Shown: positions 37,976 through 45,484 of the stretch, in pieces
How the letters are laid out: each line of letters opens with the position of its first letter
How positions within the stretch are numbered: the first letter of the stretch is position 1
Assembly (NCBI RefSeq): GCF_001651035.1
Contig: NZ_LXRG01000192.1
Coordinates: forward strand, 248,001 to 312,000
Source: Halomonas sp. ALS9
Lineage (GTDB): Bacteria > Pseudomonadota > Gammaproteobacteria > Pseudomonadales > Halomonadaceae
DNA length: 64,000 nt
Direction of reading: 5' to 3'
Position numbers and translations under genes: made by a program
The notes under the pieces: generated by a model
What the model saw: only the letters and a program-made list of their open reading frames with translations
What the model was told of the DNA's origin: nothing
Database searches by the model: none

Positions 37976-39418
37976 TTACCCTACACCCACTTCATGCGCC
38001 TGCGCCTCCTCCACCATCTCGCTGGCAAGCTCCCCCACGGTGCGCACGGCGCTTTCGATAGCAGGCGTTAGCGTAAATGCATAGTTCAAGCGCAAACACT
38101 GGCGAAACTTGCCCGAGGCTGAAAATAGCGACCCTGGTGCGACGTGGATGGCCCGCTTTGCCAAGCGCTCGTTTAGGCGCACGCAGTCCACGGCGGCAGG
38201 TAGCTCTACCCAGAGTAAAAAACTGCCCTGCGGGTAGCTAATGCCCGCCCCCTTGGGAAAGTAACGCTGCACCCAGCTAATCATAATATCGCGCTGGCGT
38301 TGATACTGGCGGGTGGCGTAACGGACATGTCGCTCGTAGTGGCCTTTGGCGACGAACTCCGCTACTGCCAGCTGTGGCAGTGTCGCCGAGGCACCGGTGG
38401 AGACGTACTTCATATGCAGCGCCTGATCGCGGTAACGGCCCGGCGCCAGCCAGCCCACTCTTAGCCCTGGCCCCACTGTTTTGGAAAAACCGCTACACAG
38501 CATGACGCGCCCATCGTCATCGAAGGATTTCACGGTGCGAGGCCTGGGAAGAGAGAATGACAAATCGCCGTAGATATCGTCTTCAATAATTGCCACATCA
38601 AAACGTTGAGCAAGCTGAAACAGCGCCCGCTTGCGTGCTTCAGGCATGGTGTAGCCCAGCGGGTTGTTGTAGGTCGGCGTGACCTGTATCGCGCGGATCG
38701 GCCACTGCTCCAACGCTAGCTCAAGGGCTTCCAGACTGATGCCGGTTTGCGGGTCGGTGGGGATTTCCAGCGCTTTTAAGCCGTTGGCCTTGAGAATCTG
38801 CATGGTGCCGTAGAAGCTGGGTGAGTCCACGGCCACCACATCGCCGGGCTGAGTCAGCGTGCGCAGCGAGATTGATAGCGCTTCTTGGCAGCCGGTGGTC
38901 ACCATAATGTCGTCCGGGTGCAGCAAGCAGCCAGAATTAATCGCCAGGCGGGCTACCTGCTGACGCAGCTCGGGGCTACCACTCAGCTTGTCGTAGTTAA
39001 ACCCATGCAGGTCATTGCCGCGATGCAGTCCAGCGAGAATTTTCGACAGAGGCCGCAGCGTTTCATACTCAAGATTAGGTATGCCACGCCCTAATAGGAG
39101 CCGCTCATCGTCCCGTTGGGTGGCAACCAACTCTAGGACTTGATCCCATTGGGAAATATCCAGCGGGCGTTGGGCAGGCCTTGAGACCGAGGGCAACACC
39201 GAGGGCACCCGGCTTGGCAGCACAAAGTAGCCAGACTTGGGACGCGACTCGATCAACGCCACATCCATCAGTTGGCGGTAGGCCTCCTGAGCTGTTGAAA
39301 TGCTGACGTCCAGCTCATGGCACACCGCGCGAATAGACGGCAGACGATCCCCCACGCGGTAAATGCCGTGCTCAATACGCTCGCGCAAAATGGTGGCAAC
39401 TTCTTCATAGCGCGTCAT
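37976..39418 (-). CDS. MocR-type regulator (GntR helix-turn-helix plus aminotransferase-like domain)
   Basis: About 480 residues. The GntR-type winged helix (about 1-70: ILRERIEHGIYRVGDRLPSIRAVCHELDVSISTAQEAYRQL) is followed by an aminotransferase-like domain with PLP lysine in CSGFSKTVGPGLRVGW and the segment IIEDDIYGDL. I start at ATG 39418, preceded by GAGAGGA; an upstream start at 39448 would overlap a repeated operator-like box. It is divergent from the DUF1127-PhzF pair, its probable target, with four ATACAGA(T)-type boxes between them. Confidence 0.93.
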   Translation of the reverse strand: MTRYEEVATILRERIEHGIYRVGDRLPSIRAVCHELDVSISTAQEAYRQLMDVALIESRPKSGYFVLPSRVPSVLPSVSRPAQRPLDISQWDQVLELVATQRDDERLLLGRGIPNLEYETLRPLSKILAGLHRGNDLHGFNYDKLSGSPELRQQVARLAINSGCLLHPDDIMVTTGCQEALSISLRTLTQPGDVVAVDSPSFYGTMQILKANGLKALEIPTDPQTGISLEALELALEQWPIRAIQVTPTYNNPLGYTMPEARKRALFQLAQRFDVAIIEDDIYGDLSFSLPRPRTVKSFDDDGRVMLCSGFSKTVGPGLRVGWLAPGRYRDQALHMKYVSTGASATLPQLAVAEFVAKGHYERHVRYATRQYQRQRDIMISWVQRYFPKGAGISYPQGSFLLWVELPAAVDCVRLNERLAKRAIHVAPGSLFSASGKFRQCLRLNYAFTLTPAIESAVRTVGELASEMVEEAQAHEVGVG

Positions 39419-39447
39419 GACAACGGTCCTCTCGAAACACAGAAACA

Positions 39448-39529
39448 ATACAGATGCTTATTTATAGCCCATACAGAGAAGAAAAGCACTTCATCTGTAT
39501 CCAAAAAATATAAAAACCTATATCTGTAT
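39448..39529. promoter_or_regulatory. Four ATACAGA(T)-type boxes in the MocR/DUF1127 intergenic region
   Basis: ATACAGAT occurs at 39448, ATACAGA at 39471, and the reverse complement ATCTGTAT at 39493 and 39522. Two copies face each way, within 82 bp, between the divergent MocR gene and the DUF1127-PhzF pair. MocR regulators bind direct or inverted short repeats of this kind, so this is a probable operator. Confidence 0.65.
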
Positions 39530-39585
39530 CGTAACGACGTCACTGAGTAATCTTGTAAGGCACACAGCACTCAAGGAGAGTCGCC

Positions 39586-39801
39586 ATGCCACGCATTAGC
39601 CTTACTCAGCTTCGCTATCAGTTGCGCTGCCAGTTTCACTCTTATCGTCACTATCGCCGTAGCCGCCGTCAGCTACTAGCGCTGGATGACCGGCTGCTAG
39701 AAGATGTTGGTATTACCCGAGAGCAGGCGCAAAAAGAGGGTCATAAAGCGTTTTGGAAACACGCATCTTTTAATAAAAGGGGTCACCATGAAAACCGCTG
39801 A
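39586..39801 (+). CDS. Small DUF1127-domain protein
   Basis: A 71-residue basic protein with the DUF1127 (YjiS-like) signature in the middle, RQLLALDDRLLEDVGITREQA. The N-terminal half is rich in arginine, histidine and tyrosine. ATG 39586 follows AAGGAG. DUF1127 proteins are small and have been linked to phosphate, carbon or RNA regulation in some alphaproteobacteria; the role here is unknown. Its last 14 bases overlap the start of the PhzF gene, so the two are co-translated. Confidence 0.88.
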   Translation: MPRISLTQLRYQLRCQFHSYRHYRRSRRQLLALDDRLLEDVGITREQAQKEGHKAFWKHASFNKRGHHENR

Positions 39802-40657
39802 GTATTACCTGCTGGATGTGTTTACCGATCAGCCGTTTACAGGCAATCCATTGGCCGTGTTTTTAGAGGCTGGAGGACTCGAGACCAGCACCATGCAGGC
39901 GCTGGCCAATGAATTGAACTTGGCTGAAACGGTGTTTGTCAGTGCTGCCACTGGCCCGAATCACTATCCGATGCGGATTTTCACACCAACGCGCGAGCTG
40001 CCTTTTGCAGGCCACCCGACGGTAGGTACCGCGCATTTGCTCGCGGAACTGAGCCTAGTAAACCGCGCGCAAGGCGTTGTGCTTCACCCCCCTATCGGAG
40101 AGCTAGCCGTTAGCTATAACCAAGAAAGGGCAACGTTTACCACTGCCCAGCCCGCGATGTTGAAAGACAGCACGATTGATCGCATCACTGCCGTTGAGCT
40201 GTTGGGATTAGACATTCATCAGGTAGTGGGCGATCCGGTCATTGCCTCCTTCGGACTGCCCTTTCATTTAATTGAACTCACTGACGTGGCCGCGTTAGAG
40301 AACGTACACATCTCTACGACCACCTGGGCGAGTGCTGTTGTGCCTAGCAGTGCCGAGCAGGTTTATCTGTACGTGATTGAACAACACGACGGGGTAGAGA
40401 CAGTTGTACGCAGCCGCATGTTTTGTATGCACGCCAGTATTTGCGAAGACCCCGCTACGGGTAGCGCCGCAGCCGCCTTGACCGGCTATTTAGCATCCCT
40501 CCAGCCAGACGCCTTGCAGTACAAGATTCATCAGGGCGTTGAGATGGGGCGGCCCAGCGTTATCCGTACCGCCGCCAATGGCGAGATCAAGCCAGGCCTC
40601 GTGACGGTGGGCGGTAATGCAACGGTGGTGGGCAAAGGCACACTTTACCTAAAGTGA
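39788..40657 (+). CDS. PhzF-family isomerase/epimerase
   Basis: A 289-residue protein with the two-domain diaminopimelate-epimerase-like fold of the PhzF family. Visible motifs are FTDQPFTGNPLAVF, ANELNLAETVFV with the conserved catalytic glutamate, ELPFAGHPTVGTAH and EDPATGSAAAALTGYL. Most members outside phenazine operons have no known substrate. ATG 39788 lies inside the end of the DUF1127 gene. Co-expression with DUF1127 and likely control by the divergent MocR regulator suggest an amino-acid-related isomerase. Confidence 0.93.
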   Translation: MKTAEYYLLDVFTDQPFTGNPLAVFLEAGGLETSTMQALANELNLAETVFVSAATGPNHYPMRIFTPTRELPFAGHPTVGTAHLLAELSLVNRAQGVVLHPPIGELAVSYNQERATFTTAQPAMLKDSTIDRITAVELLGLDIHQVVGDPVIASFGLPFHLIELTDVAALENVHISTTTWASAVVPSSAEQVYLYVIEQHDGVETVVRSRMFCMHASICEDPATGSAAAALTGYLASLQPDALQYKIHQGVEMGRPSVIRTAANGEIKPGLVTVGGNATVVGKGTLYLK

Positions 40658-40681
40658 TAGCTAACTATCTAAAAAGCACCT

Positions 40682-40711
40682 CTCATACCGGTCACCGGTA
40701 TGAGGGCTTTT
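40682..40711 (+). terminator. Terminator after the PhzF gene
   Basis: CTCATACCGGT and ACCGGTATGAG are perfect 11-bp arms with a single base between them, followed by GGCTTTT. The folded stem would open a few central pairs as loop. It lies 24 bp after the PhzF stop and may also serve the convergent PAAR gene. Confidence 0.7.
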
Positions 40712-40735
40712 GGCTCCTCGGTAATGCGGAAACAA

Positions 40736-41011
40736 CTACTTACCGATGTTCACGGTTCCCGAACCGGTGATGACTACATTACCGTGGGAACCAACACTGC
40801 TCAGGACAGCGGCTGGCTTACTGTTTACAAATACGGTAGACGAAACTTCGTGAGTAATAGGACTGCCACAAGCAGATTTATCGTCTAACCTTGCGGCAGA
40901 CAAGCTATCGTAAAAAACATCAGGCGAGCCAGTTACCAACGGGTTGGTGCCGTGCCCTGGTATAGGGCACGCGGTAAGGTCAGTAATACGTGCTGCGGGC
41001 TTTCCACTCAT
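40736..41011 (-). CDS. Orphan PAAR-motif protein (type VI secretion spike tip type)
   Basis: A 91-residue protein made of PAAR repeats only: KPAARITDLTACP at the start, then GSPDVFYDSLSAARLDDKSACG, VFVNSKPAAVLSSVGSHGN and a TGSGTVNIGK end. PAAR proteins fold into a small zinc-stabilised cone that caps VgrG spikes of type VI secretion systems or related contractile machines. No VgrG, effector or other secretion gene lies in the window, so this copy is isolated. It could equip a spike encoded elsewhere. Confidence 0.88.
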   Translation of the reverse strand: MSGKPAARITDLTACPIPGHGTNPLVTGSPDVFYDSLSAARLDDKSACGSPITHEVSSTVFVNSKPAAVLSSVGSHGNVVITGSGTVNIGK

Positions 41012-41065
41012 GATATAGCTCCTTAAGCGTATGCCGTTTTAAACATTTCGATACGACAATTATTT

Positions 41066-41081
41066 AATATTAATTAATATT
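41066..41081. promoter_or_regulatory. AT palindrome upstream of the PAAR gene
   Basis: AATATTAATTAATATT is a perfect 16-bp palindrome 54 bp before the PAAR start, in the 122-bp gap to fbaB. It may be an operator; simple AT sequence makes chance a fair alternative. Confidence 0.25.
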
Positions 41082-41133
41082 CATCAAGTTTGCCGGTGCT
41101 CACTAAGACCTACGGTTAGCCAATAGCCAGTCA

Positions 41134-42186
41134 TCAGGCAACCGTCACATCGGTAGAAAGATAGACATCCTGAATAGCGTGCAGCAGCTCAACGCCCTCC
41201 TGCATGGGTTTCTGGAATGCCTTACGCCCCGAGATCAAGCCCATTCCGCCAGCACGTTTATTGATCACCGCCGTGCGCACCGCTTCGCCAAGATCGGAGT
41301 GCCCTTTGGAGCCGCCGCCGGAGTTGATCAAACCAGCACGGCCCATAAAGCAGTTAGCGACCTGATAGCGGGCCAGGTCAATGGGGTGATCAGACGTCAG
41401 CTTGCTATAAACATTATCGTGGGTATGCCCGAAACCGACCGCTTTGTAGCCGCCGTTATTCTCAGGCAGTTTCTGTTTGACGATATCCGCTTTAAGGGTT
41501 GCCGCCATATGGTTGGCTTGGCTGGTGAGGTCAGCGGCGGCATGGTAATCGGTGCCATCCTGCTTGAAGGCCGGGTTGCGCAGATAGGCCCACAGCACCG
41601 TGACCATGCCCAACTGGTGAGCGCGCTCAAAGGCCTCGCTGATCTCCATGATTTGCCGACGGCTCTCGTGGGAGCCAAAGTAAATTGTCGCCCCCACCGC
41701 CACGCAGCCCATATCGTGGGCTTGCTCCACATCGGCAAATAGGGTCTGGTCGTATATCGCTGGGTAGCTCAGCGTTTCGTTGTGGTTCAACTTGAGCATC
41801 ATCGGGATTTTGTGGGCATAGCGCCGCGCCACGGAAGAGAGAACCCCAAGCGTTGATGCAACGCCGTTGCATCCCCCTTCGAGGGCCAGCTCAACGATAT
41901 TGGCCGGGTCGAAGTAGCGCGGGTTAGGCGCGAAAGAGGCGCCCGCCGAGTGCTCAATTCCCTGATCCACCGGCAGCAGGCTAAGGTAACCGGTGCCCGC
42001 TAAGCGTCCATGGTTAAAGAAGCTCTGCATGTTGCGTAATACCGCGGGGCTGCGGTCACTATCGGCCATGACGCGGTCAATAAAATCCGGGCCCGGCAGA
42101 TGCAAGTCCTCACGACGAACACCCTGACAAGAATGATTAAGCAGACTATCGGCGTCACTGCCTAGCAGAGCGGTTATATCAGTCAT
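41134..42186 (-). CDS. fbaB: Class I fructose-bisphosphate aldolase FbaB
   Basis: A 350-residue aldolase, the same length as E. coli FbaB and similar along its whole length: [59 protein letters not shown] and [15 protein letters not shown]. This is the archaeal-type class I enzyme using a Schiff-base lysine, working in gluconeogenesis and glycolysis. I start at ATG 42186 (MTDITA); the frame is open a further 60 bp with a non-conserved leader. It has its own transcript, next to but divergent from the siderophore operon. Confidence 0.95.
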   Translation of the reverse strand: MTDITALLGSDADSLLNHSCQGVRREDLHLPGPDFIDRVMADSDRSPAVLRNMQSFFNHGRLAGTGYLSLLPVDQGIEHSAGASFAPNPRYFDPANIVELALEGGCNGVASTLGVLSSVARRYAHKIPMMLKLNHNETLSYPAIYDQTLFADVEQAHDMGCVAVGATIYFGSHESRRQIMEISEAFERAHQLGMVTVLWAYLRNPAFKQDGTDYHAAADLTSQANHMAATLKADIVKQKLPENNGGYKAVGFGHTHDNVYSKLTSDHPIDLARYQVANCFMGRAGLINSGGGSKGHSDLGEAVRTAVINKRAGGMGLISGRKAFQKPMQEGVELLHAIQDVYLSTDVTVA

Positions 42187-42337
42187 GATGAACTCCTTTA
42201 TACTTATCTGTAACAAAAGGTAAGTGTAGGCCAGATACTTCTTCAATAAAGCCTAGCTCTTAAATAAAGCCCTAAGACCTTCAATAGAACATAGGGGAAC
42301 CAGTACGGCAATCAGACGGCGCTAGGTTTCCCTGCGG

Positions 42338-42405
42338 TTGACAAGGCTACGACTAAAAGATAAAAATATAATCACGAATGAGTTTTAGTCGCAAATAAGA
42401 CTAAA
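42338..42405 (+). promoter_or_regulatory. Promoter region of the siderophore uptake operon with GACTAAA repeats
   Basis: TTGACA (42338-42343) lies 17 bp before TAAAAA, with a perfect TATAAT slightly further on (42367-42372). TTTAGTC (42384-42390) and GACTAAA (42399-42405) form an inverted repeat with an 8-bp spacer, and a third GACTAAA is at 42351-42357. No convincing Fur box was recognised by eye, so the regulator is open. Confidence 0.4.
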
Positions 42406-42444
42406 TCTGTTAACTTTGCGTTCTCACCTGGAAACACCTTCACA

Positions 42445-43503
42445 ATGCCCGCCTCTTCGCCGCTTGCTGCTCCGTTGGCATCCACCTATCGACGCTTTAT
42501 TGTTACTCGCCTACTGATCGTCGCAGGCTTAGCAATCGCGCTGGTGTTGTCGCTACTTGCCGATATCGCCACCGGTCCAGCGCCTATTTCGCTTAGTAAA
42601 CTGATCACGCTGATTTTTGATGCGCAGTCCCAAGGGCCCATTCAGCAGGCCATTGTCTGGGAGATCCGCATGCCTGCGGCGCTCATGGCGGTGCTGGTAG
42701 GCGCCACGCTGGGCCTGGCCGGTGCCGAAATGCAAACGGTGCTGAATAACCCCTTGGCCAGCCCCTTTACCCTGGGCGTGGGTGCGGCGGCCACCCTCGG
42801 CGCTTCGCTGGTGATTGTGTTTAACCTTACCCTGTTTGGTTTAAATGCCCACTACGCCACCGCCTTGATGGCGTTTGTATTTGCGGCAGCATCGATTTTG
42901 ACCATCAATGCGCTGTCGCGCCTCTATGGCGCCAGCCGCGAGATTATTGTGCTGTTTGGGATTGCGCTGGTATTTGTGCTCAACGCACTGGTCGCGCTTT
43001 TGCAGTTGATTGCCAGCCCCGATGCGTTACAGCAGTTAGTGTTCTGGACAATGGGCAGCCTGTCCCGTGCTTCTTGGGAGACAGTGGCCATCGTCGCAGC
43101 AGTGTTGGCCGTTTGCCTGCCCTTCTCACTGCGCAGCGCCTGGGCGATGACGGCGCTACGCTCGGGTGATGAACACGCGCGCAGCTTCGGTATTGGGGTT
43201 GAGCGATTGCGGCTTATCTCGCTGCTTAGAGTGAGCCTACTCGCCGCCGCTGCGGTGGCGTTTGTGGGCACCATTGGCTTTATTGGGCTGGTTGGCCCGC
43301 ATATGGCCCGGCTGGCGCTGGGTGAAGACCATCGTTTCTACCTACCCGGCAGCGCCCTGGCCGGGGCGCTGGTGTTGTCACTTGCTTCTATCGCCAGTAA
43401 AACACTGGTTGATGGGCTAGTGCTGCCGGTAGGGCTGGTGACCTCGCTGGTGGGCATCCCTTTCTTTATGGCGTTGATTATGCTGCAGGGGCGAGCGCGA
43501 TGA
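42445..43503 (+). CDS. FecCD-type siderophore/heme/cobalamin ABC permease
   Basis: A 352-residue inner-membrane protein with about ten helices and the FecCD motifs: WEIRMPAALMAVLVGATLGLAGAEMQTVLNNPLASPFTLGVGAAATLG, GEDHRFYLPGSALAGALVLSLA and an end GLVTSLVGIPFFMALI. It would form the homodimeric channel importing an iron complex. It overlaps the ATPase gene by four bases and is the first gene of a four-gene uptake operon ending with a TonB-dependent receptor. Confidence 0.95.
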   Translation: MPASSPLAAPLASTYRRFIVTRLLIVAGLAIALVLSLLADIATGPAPISLSKLITLIFDAQSQGPIQQAIVWEIRMPAALMAVLVGATLGLAGAEMQTVLNNPLASPFTLGVGAAATLGASLVIVFNLTLFGLNAHYATALMAFVFAAASILTINALSRLYGASREIIVLFGIALVFVLNALVALLQLIASPDALQQLVFWTMGSLSRASWETVAIVAAVLAVCLPFSLRSAWAMTALRSGDEHARSFGIGVERLRLISLLRVSLLAAAAVAFVGTIGFIGLVGPHMARLALGEDHRFYLPGSALAGALVLSLASIASKTLVDGLVLPVGLVTSLVGIPFFMALIMLQGRAR

Positions 43504-44297
43504 GTGCAGGCTTTACGCTCAGCGATTTCACCACCGGCTATCGCAAACGGCGCGTGTTTGAGCAACTCAACCTGCCCACACTTCCACCCGGTTCGCTGGT
43601 CGCGGTGCTGGGGCCCAATGCGGTGGGCAAATCGACCCTGTTAAAGGCCATCGCGGGCTTACAGCCTGCCAGCGGGCAAATGCAGCTTAACGATATTGAT
43701 CTCGCCAGCCTTAGCGGTGCCGCGCGGATGCGCCATGTGGGCTATCTGCCGCAAACGCTCCCTCAGGCCACCACCTTAGTCGCTTATGAAGCGGTACTTA
43801 GCGCCTGTCGGGCCGTACGCCCCGACCTCAGCCGACCACAGATAGACGCGTTAATCGAGCGCGTTTTCGATGCCCTGGCCATTCGTTCGCTCGCCCTGCG
43901 CCCGCTCAGCGAACTCTCCGGTGGCCAGCGCCAGATGGTGGGCCTGGCCCAGGCGATTGCCCGCCAGCCCGCGCTATTACTGCTGGATGAGCCCACCAGC
44001 GCGCTGGATTTGCGTTGGCAACTGGCGCTGATCGATACCGTACGAGCAGTGATAGCGGAGCGTCAGGCGGTCTGCCTGATGGCGATTCACGACATCAACT
44101 TAGCCCTACGCTTCTGCGACCAGGTGCTGCTGTTTGGTAACGGCGGTCTGCTGGCCGCCGGCGACCCACACGACGCGATTACACCCGACGTCCTGCGCGC
44201 CGCCTACGGTGTGGAGGCGCGAGTAGAGCGATGCTCGCTGGGGCGACCCATTGTGCTAAGCGATCGCGTCAGCCACCTCTCTGCGAATACCCTCTAG
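43500..44297 (+). CDS. Siderophore ABC importer, ATP-binding protein
   Basis: A 265-residue ABC ATPase. It has Walker A (GPNAVGKST), Q-loop (GYLPQ), signature (LSGGQRQ), Walker B (LLLLDEPTSALDL) and H-loop (AIHDIN). Walker A has alanine in place of the usual glycine (GPNAVGKST against GPNGxGKST), a tolerated variation. It is of the FecE/FhuC class and overlaps the permease by four bases. Confidence 0.95.
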   Translation: MSAGFTLSDFTTGYRKRRVFEQLNLPTLPPGSLVAVLGPNAVGKSTLLKAIAGLQPASGQMQLNDIDLASLSGAARMRHVGYLPQTLPQATTLVAYEAVLSACRAVRPDLSRPQIDALIERVFDALAIRSLALRPLSELSGGQRQMVGLAQAIARQPALLLLDEPTSALDLRWQLALIDTVRAVIAERQAVCLMAIHDINLALRFCDQVLLFGNGGLLAAGDPHDAITPDVLRAAYGVEARVERCSLGRPIVLSDRVSHLSANTL

Positions 44298-44306
44298 GAT
44301 ACCGAC

Positions 44307-45437
44307 ATGCGCCGCTTGGCTATTAGTTTGCTGTGTTGGATAAGTTTGTTAAGCGCTGCTGCATGCTTGGCAGGTGAGCCTGCAGAGGGTTTCCCTAAAC
44401 AAGTCACCGATTTAGCTGGCCGCCAGGTGACGCTTTCAGCGCCGCCGGCTCGGCTGTTTCTAACCCAACCGCGCCAGCTGTATGCCTTGGCAACGCTACT
44501 GGATGACCCGACACCACGCTTAGCGGGTTGGGCTTATCCGCTGGCCGTGTTTGACCCCGCTATGGCACAGCGCTTTATTATCCAGTGGCCCGCACTGGAT
44601 CGACTGCCAGCGCTTTCCAGCGCGCCGACACCTCAGCTGGATAGCGAAGCGCTGCTGAATCTGGCCCCGGATCTGGTGCTGTTCGATCTCTCGCGCGCTA
44701 GCAGCGTAGAAGGCTCCCCACTGGCACGGCTGCTGAACGAATTGGGTATTGCCTACCTGTTTATCGACTTTAACCGTCACCCGCTGGAGAACACGCCCAA
44801 AAGCCTCGCCCTTTTAGGCCAGGCATTAAACGCAACGCCCCGGGCCAGCGCAATGATCGCCCTGATTAAGCAGCGCCTGGCACTTATCGACCAGCGCTTG
44901 GCAGACCTGCCCACAGACCCACCCACTGTGCTGATCAATGTGGCTCCCGGGGTCAAAGTTGACTGCTGCCGCACCAATCTACGCAACGGGCTAGCCGACT
45001 TAGTGGCCCGGGCCGGTGGCGATAACATCGCCGATGCGTTAACCCCCGGCGCATCGGCGACGCTAAGCAATGAGTGGGTGCTCAGCCACCCGCCCGACAT
45101 CATCCTCAATACCGCGGGGCAGTGGTCGGCAGGCGATGGCTTGCGGGCTGGCCTCGGTGTCAGCGCCGACGATATTGACCAGGACTTGCATCACCTTAGC
45201 CAATCACTGCCCGGTTGGCAGCACCTCAACGCCGTTCAGGAGGGGCAATTCTATGCCTTGTGGCACGGCTTTCACCAAGGCCCCTTTGCCATTGTCGCAC
45301 TGGAACGCATTGCCCAATGGCTCTACCCCGAACGCTTCTATGATCTCGACCCGGCCGCTACCTTCGACGCCTTGCTACCCACCCCGCCAGCGCTAAGTCG
45401 CGAGGGGCACTTCTGGGGCGCACTCAACGCTCAATAA
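44307..45437 (+). CDS. Siderophore ABC importer, periplasmic binding protein
   Basis: A 376-residue exported protein with a signal peptide (ends near CLAGEPA). The mature protein begins with VTDLAGRQVTLSAPPARLFL, the usual opening of FecB/BtuF-type binding proteins, and has a long central helix. It would carry the iron complex from the outer-membrane receptor to the permease. The pair of lobes contains CCRT (about residue 220), an uncommon cysteine pair. It starts nine bases after the ATPase gene. Confidence 0.92.
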   Translation: MRRLAISLLCWISLLSAAACLAGEPAEGFPKQVTDLAGRQVTLSAPPARLFLTQPRQLYALATLLDDPTPRLAGWAYPLAVFDPAMAQRFIIQWPALDRLPALSSAPTPQLDSEALLNLAPDLVLFDLSRASSVEGSPLARLLNELGIAYLFIDFNRHPLENTPKSLALLGQALNATPRASAMIALIKQRLALIDQRLADLPTDPPTVLINVAPGVKVDCCRTNLRNGLADLVARAGGDNIADALTPGASATLSNEWVLSHPPDIILNTAGQWSAGDGLRAGLGVSADDIDQDLHHLSQSLPGWQHLNAVQEGQFYALWHGFHQGPFAIVALERIAQWLYPERFYDLDPAATFDALLPTPPALSREGHFWGALNAQ

Positions 45438-45484
45438 CGCTTCCTCCCTCAACCCACTGACGATAAAAAGGATCTATACCCCCC

